A stretch of DNA of 64,000 bases from NCBI GenBank assembly GCA_026390735.1, contig JAPLFJ010000034.1:124001-188000 (forward strand), read 5' to 3'. Source of the stretch: Ignavibacteriota bacterium (GTDB taxonomy: Bacteria; Bacteroidota; Ignavibacteria; Tepidaquicellales; Tepidaquicellaceae). Under the pieces are notes generated by a model that worked only from the letters and a program-made list of their open reading frames with translations, searched no databases and was not told the DNA's origin. Positions within the stretch are counted from its first letter, which is position 1. Each line of letters starts with the position of its first letter. A program made the position numbers and the translations under genes. Of this stretch, positions 18,601 through 28,418 are shown piece after piece.

Positions 18601-19054
18601 GTCCTCCTTCGGACAGGAATATGCATTCAAATGCTGCTTCGCTTAAAGAGCGAAATAACTCTATATTATCAGAAGATTCATTGTCGTTTTCCTGATTCAG
18701 TTTAACAGGGAGAAGTAAATATCCCGATACTTTTTTCTTATCGGACATCGGATTGCACTCAACTTTTAAAGAAAATGTGCTTCCGTCTTTATGTTTTGCT
18801 GTAAAAGTATTTTTAAAGTTCGCAGGATTTTTTAATAGTTCAGAAGTATGTGCCGAATCGTATCTGGAATCAGCAGGAGCCAAGATAGCAATAATATTCA
18901 TCCCAGTGACTTCATCCGCCATCCAGCCAAATTGCTGTTCAGAATATTTATTCCAGTATGTTATAATCCCGTCTGCATCAGTAATAATTACAGACTGACT
19001 TAATGCATTTAACACATATTCAGATTGTTTTCCAGTTATTCCGGATTTCTTCAT
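15671..19054 (-). CDS. Cytoplasmic hybrid histidine kinase with six PAS domains and a receiver
   Basis: 1127 residues and no membrane segment. Six PAS/PAC units run from residue 10 to about 750, recognisable by repeated DI(T/S)-type PAC endings (VTSLIDISDTKE, GYSRDITERK, GIIRDVTEK, GIINDITD, GTVQDITERK). HisKA has its histidine near residue 773 (AFLNNISHEIRTPLNGILGF). The HATPase has DTGIGIS and GNGLGLSIA. The C-terminal receiver has its aspartate near residue 1056 (IVLMDLKLPGIDG). The soluble location and stacked PAS domains suggest sensing of internal redox, gas or small-molecule cues. No regulator gene is adjacent, so the output is probably in trans. Confidence 0.95.
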   Translation of the reverse strand: MKKSGITGKQSEYVLNALSQSVIITDADGIITYWNKYSEQQFGWMADEVTGMNIIAILAPADSRYDSAHTSELLKNPANFKNTFTAKHKDGSTFSLKVECNPMSDKKKVSGYLLLPVKLNQENDNESSDNIELFRSLSEAAFECIFLSEGGLCTGQNLMGEMTFGYTNKEAIGRSGTDWIVPEDRDIVAKNMKSGYEKPYEVTALRKDGSTFPCVIRGKTQIIQGKQLRVTSLIDISDTKEANKEKLIKESYLTAIIENQPGLLWLKDVNGKILAINNEFLRFCNLSSADDAIGKKDSDLWDKETAEKFSADDRKVIESRQSLTVEESVFVNGQKLWYETFKKAILDEKGNVIGTTGYSRDITERKQADEALRKSEARYKAVSHSASDAIITTDSKGVIVDWNKSAEVIFGYSEDEITGKPLTMLMDGKYHSHHTNGFNPSENSNVIGKIVEVSGKRKNGEIFPMDLSISKWETSEGSFYTGIIRDVTEKHTVQTELVNSRQFLERIINTLSEPVFVKDINHKYVMMNSKLCEFMGYKKEELIGKGDSDFFPKEQVDVFIAKDNEVFKTEQDNINEEYFTNADGKMMTIVTKKSVFKRTSGEKFIVGIINDITDIKANQLALEESERLLRESQKVAGLGNYETDFKTLIWKSSEVLDEIFGIDSSFKHSIENWVSIMHPDYREIMNDYIFTVLQNRTKFDKEYKFIRQNDGEVRWAHGLGVIKYDAGNNPVKLVGTVQDITERKKMEEALITAKETAEASDKLKTAFLNNISHEIRTPLNGILGFGELVTRQGITHENKLKFLGHLQKSTKRLMHTVTDYMDISLIVSGSMQNNTEEVNLSGLITKISGEFYDVAKLKGLQFYLSFSKSCENIIIKSDPELIEKVLYQLLNNAFKYTSKGEISISLDKTPESVTITVRDTGIGISKDSQKYIFDYFRQESEGMGRFYEGNGLGLSIAKGITELLGGEISIVSEKEEGSVFSVLLPCTETVNTGVAKNDTASNHSRFPNLLIVEDDESNMYLLEMLYKDNNKVKLYKATDGQEAISMCMKNPEINIVLMDLKLPGIDGYKATGMIKTHNPDVKVIALTAYAMSGDEKKALDVGCDDYIPKPVNMEILTEKIRHQGFDI

Positions 19055-19263
19055 ATTTAAACTTTTTATTAAAACAGAAGTCAGGATATATCAGATTAAT
19101 ACACATAGGGGAATGATTTAACCTTTCTTCTATTTTGAAAATATGCTTTCGTCTTAAAATAATCAATCTATTTTTAATTATGGGATAAAAGATAAATGTA
19201 AATAATTACAATTACAGTTTGGTTTTAATTATATTGAGAAGAAAACAAATTAAAACACCAAAC

Positions 19264-20613
19264 ATGGATTTACTTTCTGTAATATTCGGTATGATTATTG
19301 GCGGAATAATAGCATTTATATCTGCAAAAGTTATTTTTTCCAAAACTGATTCTGTCCCTCAGGGTGTATTCATAAAAGCACAGAATGATATAGCTTCACT
19401 TAACAAGGAAACAGAGTTACTGGGAATAAGTATTGCAGAAACAGATAAACAACTAAAATCCGAACGGGAAAGTAAATTCAGCCTTAGTTCTGAATTATCA
19501 AAAGAGATTAATGAGAATAAGAACCTTCAATTAAGATTAACTGAACAGAAAGAACAACTTGAATCACTTGAGAAAAGGTTTCAAACAGAATTTGAGAATC
19601 TTGCAAACCGTATACTTGAAGAAAAGAGTTTGAAATTCACAGAACAGAATAAGACAAACATAGACCAGATTTTAAAACCTCTCAGCGACAGGATAAAAGG
19701 GTTCGAGGATAAGGTTGATAAAGTATATAGTGAGGACCTGAAGGACAGGGCAACACTTCTCAGCCAGATAAAAACACTGCAGGACCTGAATCAGAGGGTT
19801 TCCGATGAGGCAAATAATCTTACTAAAGCCCTGAAAGGAGAAAGCAAGACTCAGGGAAACTGGGGAGAGTTTATTCTTGAAAGTATTCTTGAAAAGACTG
19901 GTCTGGTGAAAGACAGGGAATTTGTCGTGCAGGAAAGTATAACGAATGAAGACGGGAAAAGATACCAGCCAGATGTTATTATCAAACTGCCCGATGACAG
20001 GAATATAATTGTGGATTCCAAAGTATCACTTAAAGATTATGAAGTATTCTGCTCGACTGATAATGACGAGGAAAGGAAGCGGGCACTGGCATCACACATC
20101 AGTTCTGTGAGGAATCACATTAAGGGTTTGAGTCTGAAGAAATATCAGGACCTGTACGGAATACAGAGTCTGGATTTCGTGATTATGTTTATGCCGATAG
20201 AACCTGCGTTATCAATAACCGCACAGGGAGATATCAACATCTGGAATGATGCTTTTGAAAATAACATAGTAATTGTCAGCCCTTCAACATTACTCGCAAC
20301 TCTGAGAACAATAGCAAACATATGGAAACAGGAATACAGAACACGGAATGTTCTGGATATTGCAAAGCAAAGCAGTCTGCTTTATGACAAGTTTGTCGGA
20401 ATGTACAGTGACTTACTCGAAGTGGAAAGGAAATTTGATGCAGCAAGAGAAAGTCTGGATTCATCGATGAAGAAGATTAAAACAGGAAGAGGTAATTTAA
20501 TTTCTCAGGTAGAAAAGATAAAACATTTAGGTATTACTACAGCAAAGAGTCTTCCTGCTGATTTAACTGCAGAAGCATTCGAAGAAGATGAGACTGATGA
20601 ATCTGTTACTTAG
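19264..20613 (+). CDS. rmuC: RmuC-family DNA recombination protein
   Basis: 449 residues from the ATG at 19264; an in-frame TTG at 19219 would add an uncharacteristic basic leader. The N-terminus is a membrane anchor (LLSVIFGMIIGGIIAFISAK), then a coiled coil to about residue 150. The RmuC core follows with GNWGEFILESILEKTGL, YQPDVIIKLPD, IVDSKVSL and MFMPIEPAL. RmuC proteins limit inverted-repeat recombination and have a restriction-nuclease-like fold. The gene converges on lpxA and overlaps its end by 8 bp, so the two share a terminus. Confidence 0.93.
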   Translation: MDLLSVIFGMIIGGIIAFISAKVIFSKTDSVPQGVFIKAQNDIASLNKETELLGISIAETDKQLKSERESKFSLSSELSKEINENKNLQLRLTEQKEQLESLEKRFQTEFENLANRILEEKSLKFTEQNKTNIDQILKPLSDRIKGFEDKVDKVYSEDLKDRATLLSQIKTLQDLNQRVSDEANNLTKALKGESKTQGNWGEFILESILEKTGLVKDREFVVQESITNEDGKRYQPDVIIKLPDDRNIIVDSKVSLKDYEVFCSTDNDEERKRALASHISSVRNHIKGLSLKKYQDLYGIQSLDFVIMFMPIEPALSITAQGDINIWNDAFENNIVIVSPSTLLATLRTIANIWKQEYRTRNVLDIAKQSSLLYDKFVGMYSDLLEVERKFDAARESLDSSMKKIKTGRGNLISQVEKIKHLGITTAKSLPADLTAEAFEEDETDESVT

Positions 20614-21364
20614 GAAGTATGCCTCTTTCAGACCTGGCTATGAAATCATAGATGTTCTTAACTTCGTTTGTCATTTCCATTTCATCCGTAAGTTTCTTTA
20701 AGGCATCTTTAAAGTTTAATTCTTTAGAATAAACGATACGATAAGCATCCTTAATCTGATTTATAACCTCACCTGAAAATCCCTTACGTTTAAGTCCGAT
20801 ATAGTTTATACCTATAAACCTCTGCGGTGTTCTTCCTGCAAGTATATATGGCGGAATATCCTTTGTGACTTTTGTGTTCGATTCTACCATCACGTATTCA
20901 CCGATATGAACAAACTGATGGACACCTACCAGACCGCCTATAGTTGTGTGCGAGCCCACAGAAACGTGCCCGCCAAGCCCTACGCCGTTCGTAAGTACAA
21001 CATTATCACCAATCCTGTTATCGTGTGCAACGTGAACATAATTCATAATGTAGCAATCTTTTCCGACAATCGTTCTGTAACTGTATTTTGTTGCCCTGCT
21101 GATTGTTGAGAACTCTTTTATTAACGTACCCTCACCGATTTCAACAGTGGATACTTCATCCGCAAACCCAACTGAATGAGGGTGAGAAGCAATACTTCCG
21201 CAGTGAAAGATTTTAACATTATCTGCTATTCTTGAACCATTACCTAAGTATGCACAAGGGCCAATAAACACATTATTGCCGATTTCAACATCGTCATCAA
21301 CTACTGCGAACTCTTTTATTTCAACATTTTTACCAATCTTTGCTTTACTGCTTACACTATTCAT
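20606..21364 (-). CDS. lpxA: Acyl-ACP--UDP-N-acetylglucosamine O-acyltransferase LpxA
   Basis: 252 residues (family about 255-265). The N-terminal two-thirds is a left-handed beta-helix of hexapeptide repeats (IGPCAYLGNG, VEIGEGTLI, IGGLVGVHQF). The catalytic histidine region reads NYVHVAHDNRIGDN, matching the HVAHD motif of LpxA. It performs the first committed step of lipid A synthesis in the cytosol, so this organism makes LPS or a related glycolipid. No lpxC, fabZ or lpxD neighbours are present; the gene is alone between rmuC and the tRNA. Confidence 0.95.
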   Translation of the reverse strand: MNSVSSKAKIGKNVEIKEFAVVDDDVEIGNNVFIGPCAYLGNGSRIADNVKIFHCGSIASHPHSVGFADEVSTVEIGEGTLIKEFSTISRATKYSYRTIVGKDCYIMNYVHVAHDNRIGDNVVLTNGVGLGGHVSVGSHTTIGGLVGVHQFVHIGEYVMVESNTKVTKDIPPYILAGRTPQRFIGINYIGLKRKGFSGEVINQIKDAYRIVYSKELNFKDALKKLTDEMEMTNEVKNIYDFIARSERGILPK

Positions 21365-21446
21365 ACTTATAAATTATGTTTGTCTGAAATTACTTAAACT
21401 AAAATTTAAAATAAGTGATAAAATTTAAGTAACATGTGTATAACAA

Positions 21447-21475
21447 AAAAGCCGGTAAGTTCATTACCGGCTTTT
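21447..21475. terminator. Terminator downstream of tRNA-Lys
   Basis: AAAAGCCGGTAA-GTTCA-TTACCGGCTTTT, perfect 12-bp stem with T-runs on both strands. It ends the reverse-strand tRNA transcript. Confidence 0.85.
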
Positions 21476-21484
21476 CTTTTTTTC

Positions 21485-21559
21485 TGGTGAGGATGGGAGG
21501 TCTCGAACCTCCGACCCATTGCTTAAAAGGCAATTGCTCTACCCCTGAGCTACATCCCC
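21485..21559 (-). tRNA. tRNA-Lys (anticodon UUU)
   Basis: 75 nt on the reverse strand. Acceptor GGGGATG pairs with CATCCTC (one G-U pair). The anticodon stem ATTGC/GCAAT holds the loop CTTTTAA, giving anticodon UUU. The T-arm GGAGGTTCGAGACCTCC is canonical, and the 3' CCA is encoded. Confidence 0.95.
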
Positions 21560-21588
21560 ATTTGGAACTCTTTAAATCTTAAACTCTA

Positions 21589-21999
21589 TTACTTTAAAAT
21601 CCCTGCTACTTTTAATCTTATCTTTGCTCTTTGCATTGAGAACTTAGCGCGTTCCCTATCGAATCCTTTGCCGCCTTCTTTTAATCTTTCTTCTGCCCTC
21701 TGCATCGCTCTCTCTGCTCTTTCAACATCTATACTGTCTTTTGCTTCAGCTGTATCAGCCAGAACAACTATTTTATTATCTTTAACTTCCAGTACTCCGC
21801 CTCTTGTTGAGAAGTTAATCTTCTCTCCCTTTTCATCTTCTATCGTTATCACACCTGTTTCAAACATCGAAATCATCGGAGCATGCATATTCAAAACCTG
21901 AAACAAACCTTCAACACCCGGGACTGTGAGTACTTTAGCAGTTCCCAGAAACACATTCTTTTCAGGACTAACTATTTCTATATTGAGTAAATTATCCAA
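21589..21999 (-). CDS. atpC: F1F0 ATP synthase epsilon subunit
   Basis: 136 residues, the usual size. The N-terminal beta-sandwich begins LNIEIVSPEKNVFLG and contains TVPGVEGLFQVLNMHAPM. The C-terminal alpha-hairpin is rich in RAE/RAK repeats (AERAMQRAEERLKEG). It is the rotating stalk subunit that couples and inhibits ATPase activity. It lies 20 bp after atpD in the same direction. Confidence 0.96.
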   Translation of the reverse strand: MDNLLNIEIVSPEKNVFLGTAKVLTVPGVEGLFQVLNMHAPMISMFETGVITIEDEKGEKINFSTRGGVLEVKDNKIVVLADTAEAKDSIDVERAERAMQRAEERLKEGGKGFDRERAKFSMQRAKIRLKVAGILK

Positions 22000-22019
22000 G
22001 GATAATATTCTTAATTAAT

Positions 22020-23510
<1,491 letters not shown>

Positions 23511-23592
23511 TTAAAAATGAATGACTGAGGAGAAAAATGCTTATTCACATATACACGAATAATGCCACAATACTAAATTAAACATTTTATTA

Positions 23593-23608
23593 AGGCATTA
23601 TATTTGTT
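23593..23608 (+). promoter_or_regulatory. Weak sigma-54-like promoter before the M14 carboxypeptidase
   Basis: AGGCATT-ATAT-TTGTT keeps the GG-N10-GT layout, with a predicted start near 23618 about 30 nt before the ATG at 23649. The -24 element is less perfect than those near 10.7-13.7 kb and I see no upstream palindrome. Confidence 0.3.
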
Positions 23609-23648
23609 AATTTTGTATATATTTATAAATGTAAACAAATCATTCTAT

Positions 23649-25415
23649 ATGAAAAGGGTTCTTCTTATTACACTCGTTTTAACATTTATGTTAACGGGTT
23701 TTTCTATTTCCCAGACTTATCAGAGTTATGACTCTCAGAAAGAAAAAGTTGAAAATGCTTTTAAAAGAAAAGGTGAATTGTATTTCAGGTTTGTTGTAAA
23801 TTCCAAAGACAGAGTAAATGATATCGGAAGACACATATCTGTTGATAACGTATTTAATAAAGTTTTCTACTTTGAAGTTTATGCTTATGCGTCTCCTGAA
23901 GAGATGAGTTATTTTTCAAAACAAAATATAGACTTTGAATTACTTAAACATCCGGGTGATGGAGAGAATATTATCACCACAGATGACTTAAAACAAATAG
24001 CAGCATGGGATGTTTACCCTACATACCCTGCTTATGTCACTATGATGAATAATTTTGCAACGGCTTATCCTAACCTTTGCAGGATTGTTAATTTTGGTAC
24101 AACTGGACAAGGAAGACAAATGTTGTGTGCAGTTATCAGCGATAGTGTTCAATTCAGAAAACCAAAACCGCGTTTCATGTATTCTTCTTCAATGCACGGA
24201 GACGAAACAACTGGTTATGTTTTAATGCTCAGATTAATCGACACGCTTTTAAGCGGCAACGGAAACAATGCTACAATAACAAACCTTGTAAAAAACTGCG
24301 AAATATGGATTAACCCTCTGGCAAACCCCGACGGTACATATCACGGCGGAGACGCTTCGGTTTCAGGTGCCTGGAGATACAATGCAAACTCCAAAGACAT
24401 AAACAGAAACTTTCCCGACCCTGTTGCAGGTCCAAACCCAACAGGTACATGGGCTGTTGAAACAATAGCATTCATGAATTTATTTAATCAGTTTAATTTC
24501 ACGCTGTCAATGAATTTCCACGGCGGTGCCGAAGTTTTTAACTATCCCTGGGATTCAAAAGCCGCACATCATCCTGATGACGCTTGGTTTCAAAATCTCG
24601 GAAAAAGGTATGTTGATACAGTACATAAATATTCTCCATCAACTTACCTGGACGATATGCTTAGTACTGACCCGAATATTCCCGGTATTACTAATGGGTA
24701 CGCCTGGTATGTTGTTGCTGGTGGAAGACAGGATTATATGACATATTTTACAGGAGGTCGTGAAGTTACATTAGAAATTTCAGGCACGAAACTTTTGCCG
24801 CAGGCCCAATTACCTGCTCACTGGACTTATAATTTTAAATCCTTCCTTATGTATATGAAGGAATCATTAAACGGTATTAAAGGAACAGTAAGAGATTCAT
24901 TGACAAATGCACCTTTAAAAGCAAAAGTGTATGTAGTTGGTGTTGCTGATACAAACTGGATTTATTCCGACTCAATCTGCGGTGATTACCATCGTATGAT
25001 AAATGCAGGTACTTACTCATTGCTGTTTACCGCACCTAATTATTTCCCAAAGACTGTAACGGGAATTACAGCTGTTAATGATGCAGCAATTGAATTGAAC
25101 GTTAAACTCAGACCAAGAGTCACTTCAACATCAAATGAAGTCACCGAAGTTACGAATTTTAATCTTTACCAGAATTATCCGAACCCGTTTAACCCTGTCA
25201 CAAATATTGACTTCGATTTAAAAGAAAACTCTTTTGTTACTTTAAAGATTTATGACGCAACGGGCAAGGAAGTAAAGACACTCGTGAATTCAAGATTAAA
25301 TGAAGGACAGCATTCTTACAACTGGAATGCTGAAAACTTTTCAAGCGGAGTATATTTCTATAAAATAACAGCAGGCAGTTTCTCAGATATCAAAAAGATG
25401 TTATTTATCAAATAA
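23649..25415 (+). CDS. Secreted M14 zinc carboxypeptidase with T9SS type A sorting domain
   Basis: 588 residues from the ATG at 23649; an in-frame TTG at 23604 would put extra residues before the signal peptide MKRVLLITLVLTFMLTGFSI. The M14 domain carries the HxxE zinc pair in SSMHGDETTGY, the substrate region NPDGT and NRNFPDP, the third ligand in MNFHGGAE, and the catalytic glutamate in EVTLEISGTK. A carboxypeptidase regulatory-like domain (IKGTVRDSLTNAPLKAKVYV) follows, then the sorting domain with NYPNPFNPVTNIDF. It trims peptides outside the cell or on its surface. Confidence 0.95.
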   Translation: MKRVLLITLVLTFMLTGFSISQTYQSYDSQKEKVENAFKRKGELYFRFVVNSKDRVNDIGRHISVDNVFNKVFYFEVYAYASPEEMSYFSKQNIDFELLKHPGDGENIITTDDLKQIAAWDVYPTYPAYVTMMNNFATAYPNLCRIVNFGTTGQGRQMLCAVISDSVQFRKPKPRFMYSSSMHGDETTGYVLMLRLIDTLLSGNGNNATITNLVKNCEIWINPLANPDGTYHGGDASVSGAWRYNANSKDINRNFPDPVAGPNPTGTWAVETIAFMNLFNQFNFTLSMNFHGGAEVFNYPWDSKAAHHPDDAWFQNLGKRYVDTVHKYSPSTYLDDMLSTDPNIPGITNGYAWYVVAGGRQDYMTYFTGGREVTLEISGTKLLPQAQLPAHWTYNFKSFLMYMKESLNGIKGTVRDSLTNAPLKAKVYVVGVADTNWIYSDSICGDYHRMINAGTYSLLFTAPNYFPKTVTGITAVNDAAIELNVKLRPRVTSTSNEVTEVTNFNLYQNYPNPFNPVTNIDFDLKENSFVTLKIYDATGKEVKTLVNSRLNEGQHSYNWNAENFSSGVYFYKITAGSFSDIKKMLFIK

Positions 25416-25440
25416 GTTTAATCAAATATTTCAGGCAATA

Positions 25441-25470
25441 AAAAAACGGGGTTTATAAACCCCGTTTTTA
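25441..25470. terminator. Bidirectional terminator between the carboxypeptidase and glmS
   Basis: AAAACGGGGTTTA / TAAACCCCGTTTT palindrome flanked by A- and T-runs, between convergent genes. Confidence 0.9.
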
Positions 25471-25494
25471 TTTATAGTCATTTATCTGAACTTA

Positions 25495-27333
25495 TTATTC
25501 TACAGTAACACTCTTTGCTAAATTCCTTGGCTGGTCTACATCGCATCCTCTGGCAGCAGCTACATAATAAGACAGGAACTGTAAAGGTATCACGTTTAAT
25601 ATCGGAGCAAACAATGCAAGTGTCTTAGGCACTCTTAATACATAATCTGCATACGAATTGATATTCTCATCATCATCGCTTGCAAGTGCTATTATCTTAC
25701 CTTTTCTTGCCTTCACCTCCTCGATGTTAGATATAATTTTATCATAAGTCCTGTCCTGCGGAGCAATGAATACAACCGGCATATTCTCATCGATAAGTGC
25801 AATCGGCCCGTGTTTCATCTCAGCGGCAGGATAGCCTTCTGCGTGGATGTACGATATTTCTTTTAATTTCAGCGCACCTTCCAGAGCAACAGGAAAATTA
25901 AATCCCCTTCCAAGGTACAATGCATTATTTGCATCCTTAAAAGCTTCGGCAACTTTCTTATAATCATCTTTCGAATCAATCATTTTTTTAATCTTACCTG
26001 GAATATTCTTAAGTTCTGTCGCTATCTCGATTAATGATTCTTTTGAGATAGTATTCTTTTCGGCCGCTATCATAAGAGTGATTAATGCAAGCGACATTAC
26101 CTGGCTCGTAAAGGCTTTCGTGGAAGCTACACCTATCTCAGGTCCTGCATGAACATACGTTCCTGCATCAACTTCCCTTGCTATAGTACTTCCAATAACG
26201 TTAATAATTCCGATTGTAGTTGCACCGAATTTCTTTGCTTCTCTCAATGCAGCAAGTGTGTCTGCAGTTTCACCGCTCTGACTTATTAATATGACAACAT
26301 CATCTTCATCTATTATCGGCCTTCTGTACCTGAATTCAGACGCATACTCGACTTCAACAGGAATCCTGCAAAACTGTTCAAGCATATACTCCCCTACCAG
26401 AGCAGCATGCCATGCGGTCCCGCAGGCAGTAATAATAAACCTCTTTGCTTTTAACATCTTTTCAAAAACTGAATCAAGACCTCCTAATTTTGCGATTCCT
26501 GTATCAAAATTAATTCTCCCCCTGTATGTATTCTGTATTGTTTCAGGCTGTTCGCATATTTCCTTTAACATAAAATGGTCGAACCCTGATTTTTCAATTT
26601 CTTCAAGCAGGAAATCCACTTTGTGTGCTTCTCTGTATATCTTGACATCATGAATGGTTTTCATCTTAAAGCCCTTCTTAGTAAGAATTGCCATATCACC
26701 ATCCTCAAGATAGACAACATTCTTGGTATGATTGATAACGGCAGATGCATCGGAAGAAACAATCGTCTCTTCTAATCCTACCCCAAGTAACAACGGACTT
26801 CCATTTCTTGCAACTATAATCTTATCCGGTTCTTTAGCACATAAACAGGCAAGACCGTATGTACCTTCTACTTCATTAAGCGCAAGCCTTACCGATTTTT
26901 CAAAATCATTCGTCTGTCTGAAGTAATAATTAATGAGGTTTGCAAGAACTTCGGTATCGGTATCAGAACTGAACTTGAATCCTTCGGCAATTAACTTTGT
27001 TTTTATGTGTTTATAATTTTCAATAATACCATTATGAACGATTACTATATTATCATCCATATCAAAATGCGGATGAGCATTTACGTCATTAGGAACTCCG
27101 TGAGTAGCCCAGCGTGTGTGACCGATCCCAATTGAGCCCTGATAAATATCCTTATCAATATTATCGTTCATTTCACCGACTCTGCCGGCTTTCTTATAGT
27201 TCAGTACTTTTGCTTCACTGTTAACTATCGAAACCCCGGCGGAATCATACCCCCTGTATTCTAATCTTCTGAGTCCCTCAATGATTATCGGCAATGAATT
27301 CCTTTTGCCTATATACCCTACTATTCCACACAT
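25495..27333 (-). CDS. glmS: Glutamine--fructose-6-phosphate aminotransferase (isomerizing)
   Basis: 612 residues. Cys2 nucleophile in MCGIVGYIG and LEYRGYDSAGV define the N-terminal glutaminase half. The C-terminal half has two SIS domains with ITACGTAWHAAL, SQSGETADTL and GVASTKAFTSQ. The end DQPRNLAKSVTVE is typical of GlmS. It makes glucosamine-6-phosphate for peptidoglycan and lipid A. I see no glmS ribozyme core in the 92-bp upstream gap. Confidence 0.98.
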   Translation of the reverse strand: MCGIVGYIGKRNSLPIIIEGLRRLEYRGYDSAGVSIVNSEAKVLNYKKAGRVGEMNDNIDKDIYQGSIGIGHTRWATHGVPNDVNAHPHFDMDDNIVIVHNGIIENYKHIKTKLIAEGFKFSSDTDTEVLANLINYYFRQTNDFEKSVRLALNEVEGTYGLACLCAKEPDKIIVARNGSPLLLGVGLEETIVSSDASAVINHTKNVVYLEDGDMAILTKKGFKMKTIHDVKIYREAHKVDFLLEEIEKSGFDHFMLKEICEQPETIQNTYRGRINFDTGIAKLGGLDSVFEKMLKAKRFIITACGTAWHAALVGEYMLEQFCRIPVEVEYASEFRYRRPIIDEDDVVILISQSGETADTLAALREAKKFGATTIGIINVIGSTIAREVDAGTYVHAGPEIGVASTKAFTSQVMSLALITLMIAAEKNTISKESLIEIATELKNIPGKIKKMIDSKDDYKKVAEAFKDANNALYLGRGFNFPVALEGALKLKEISYIHAEGYPAAEMKHGPIALIDENMPVVFIAPQDRTYDKIISNIEEVKARKGKIIALASDDDENINSYADYVLRVPKTLALFAPILNVIPLQFLSYYVAAARGCDVDQPRNLAKSVTVE

Positions 27334-27425
27334 AATAATTTATTGTTTGATTATTTGTTATTAAAATAATAATATAATTCTACCTAAACAAGAATATTTG
27401 ATTTCACAAATTCCTGTACAACACT

Positions 27426-28418
27426 TTACTTCTCAAAAAGTCTTTTAACCAGCTCATTTACGTTTACACTGTCTGCTTCTGCGTTAAAGTTAAGTATTAA
27501 CCTGTGACGCAATACTGATTCAGAAACAGTAATAATATCTTCTTTTGACGGAGTATACCTACCTTCGATAGCTGCTAATGCTTTAGAGGCAAGAATTAAA
27601 TACTGCGAAGCCCTTGGACCTGCCCCCCATCTTACGTAATCCTTGACGAATTTAGGTGACGATACAGATTCCGGTCTTGTCTTATTAACTATTTCTACTG
27701 CGAACTTCATGACCTCATCGGACACAGGAACCTTCCTCACTAAATTCTGGAATTCTATTATCTCGTCTTTGTTAAAAACAGGTTTAATCTCGTTAGTAGT
27801 ATATCCTGTAGTTCTTTTTACAATTTCAATCTCATCTGCCTCACTCGGATACCCAAGCCAGATATTAAACATAAACCTGTCGAGCTGTGCTTCAGGCAAA
27901 GGATACGTACCTTCCTGCTCTATAGGGTTCTGTGTTGCAAGAACGAAGAAAGGCTCATCGAGTGAATAAGAAACTCCGCCTGCAGTAACTTTATGCTCCT
28001 GCATTGCCTCGAGTAAAGCGGATTGTGTTTTCGGCGGTGTTCTGTTAATTTCGTCAGCCAGAATCATATTCGCAAAGACAGGTCCTTTTATGAATTTAAA
28101 CTTCTTCCCACCCGTACCGTCATCATCAAATATCTCTGTACCTACAATATCAGACGGCATTAAGTCAGGCGTGAACTGTATTCTGCTAAACCTTAAATCC
28201 AGTGCTTCGGAAAAAGTTTTAACGATTAATGTCTTGGCCAGACCCGGAACGCCTATAAGCAGACAATGACCTCTTGACAATATTGTTATGATAATGTCTT
28301 TGAGTACACTTTTTTGCCCGACAATGATTTTCTCAACCTCAGAATTTAGTATCTTATACTTAGAGCTTAATTCTTCAATCTTTTCTACATCGCTTGTACT
28401 TTTGATGATATCTTTCAT
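27426..28418 (-). CDS. MoxR-family AAA+ ATPase
   Basis: 330 residues. Walker A LLIGVPGLAKT, Walker B ILADEINRTPPKTQSALLEAM and the sensor segment VLATQNPIEQEGTYPLPEAQLDRF are diagnostic of MoxR. These ATPases act as chaperones in assembling or activating complexes, usually with DUF58 and von Willebrand proteins. Neither partner is next to it. Its start overlaps the end of the M16 peptidase gene by 4 bp (ATGA type), so the three genes from 31026 to 27426 look co-translated. Confidence 0.95.
   Translation of the reverse strand: MKDIIKSTSDVEKIEELSSKYKILNSEVEKIIVGQKSVLKDIIITILSRGHCLLIGVPGLAKTLIVKTFSEALDLRFSRIQFTPDLMPSDIVGTEIFDDDGTGGKKFKFIKGPVFANMILADEINRTPPKTQSALLEAMQEHKVTAGGVSYSLDEPFFVLATQNPIEQEGTYPLPEAQLDRFMFNIWLGYPSEADEIEIVKRTTGYTTNEIKPVFNKDEIIEFQNLVRKVPVSDEVMKFAVEIVNKTRPESVSSPKFVKDYVRWGAGPRASQYLILASKALAAIEGRYTPSKEDIITVSESVLRHRLILNFNAEADSVNVNELVKRLFEK

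Noticed and set aside
23540-23575. Reverse-strand TGGCATT as a sigma-54 promoter for atpD
   Set aside because: The -12 element is poor and a housekeeping ATP synthase gene is an unlikely target.
25495-27425. glmS ribozyme upstream of glmS
   Set aside because: The 92-bp upstream gap is AT-rich and shows no ribozyme-like core.
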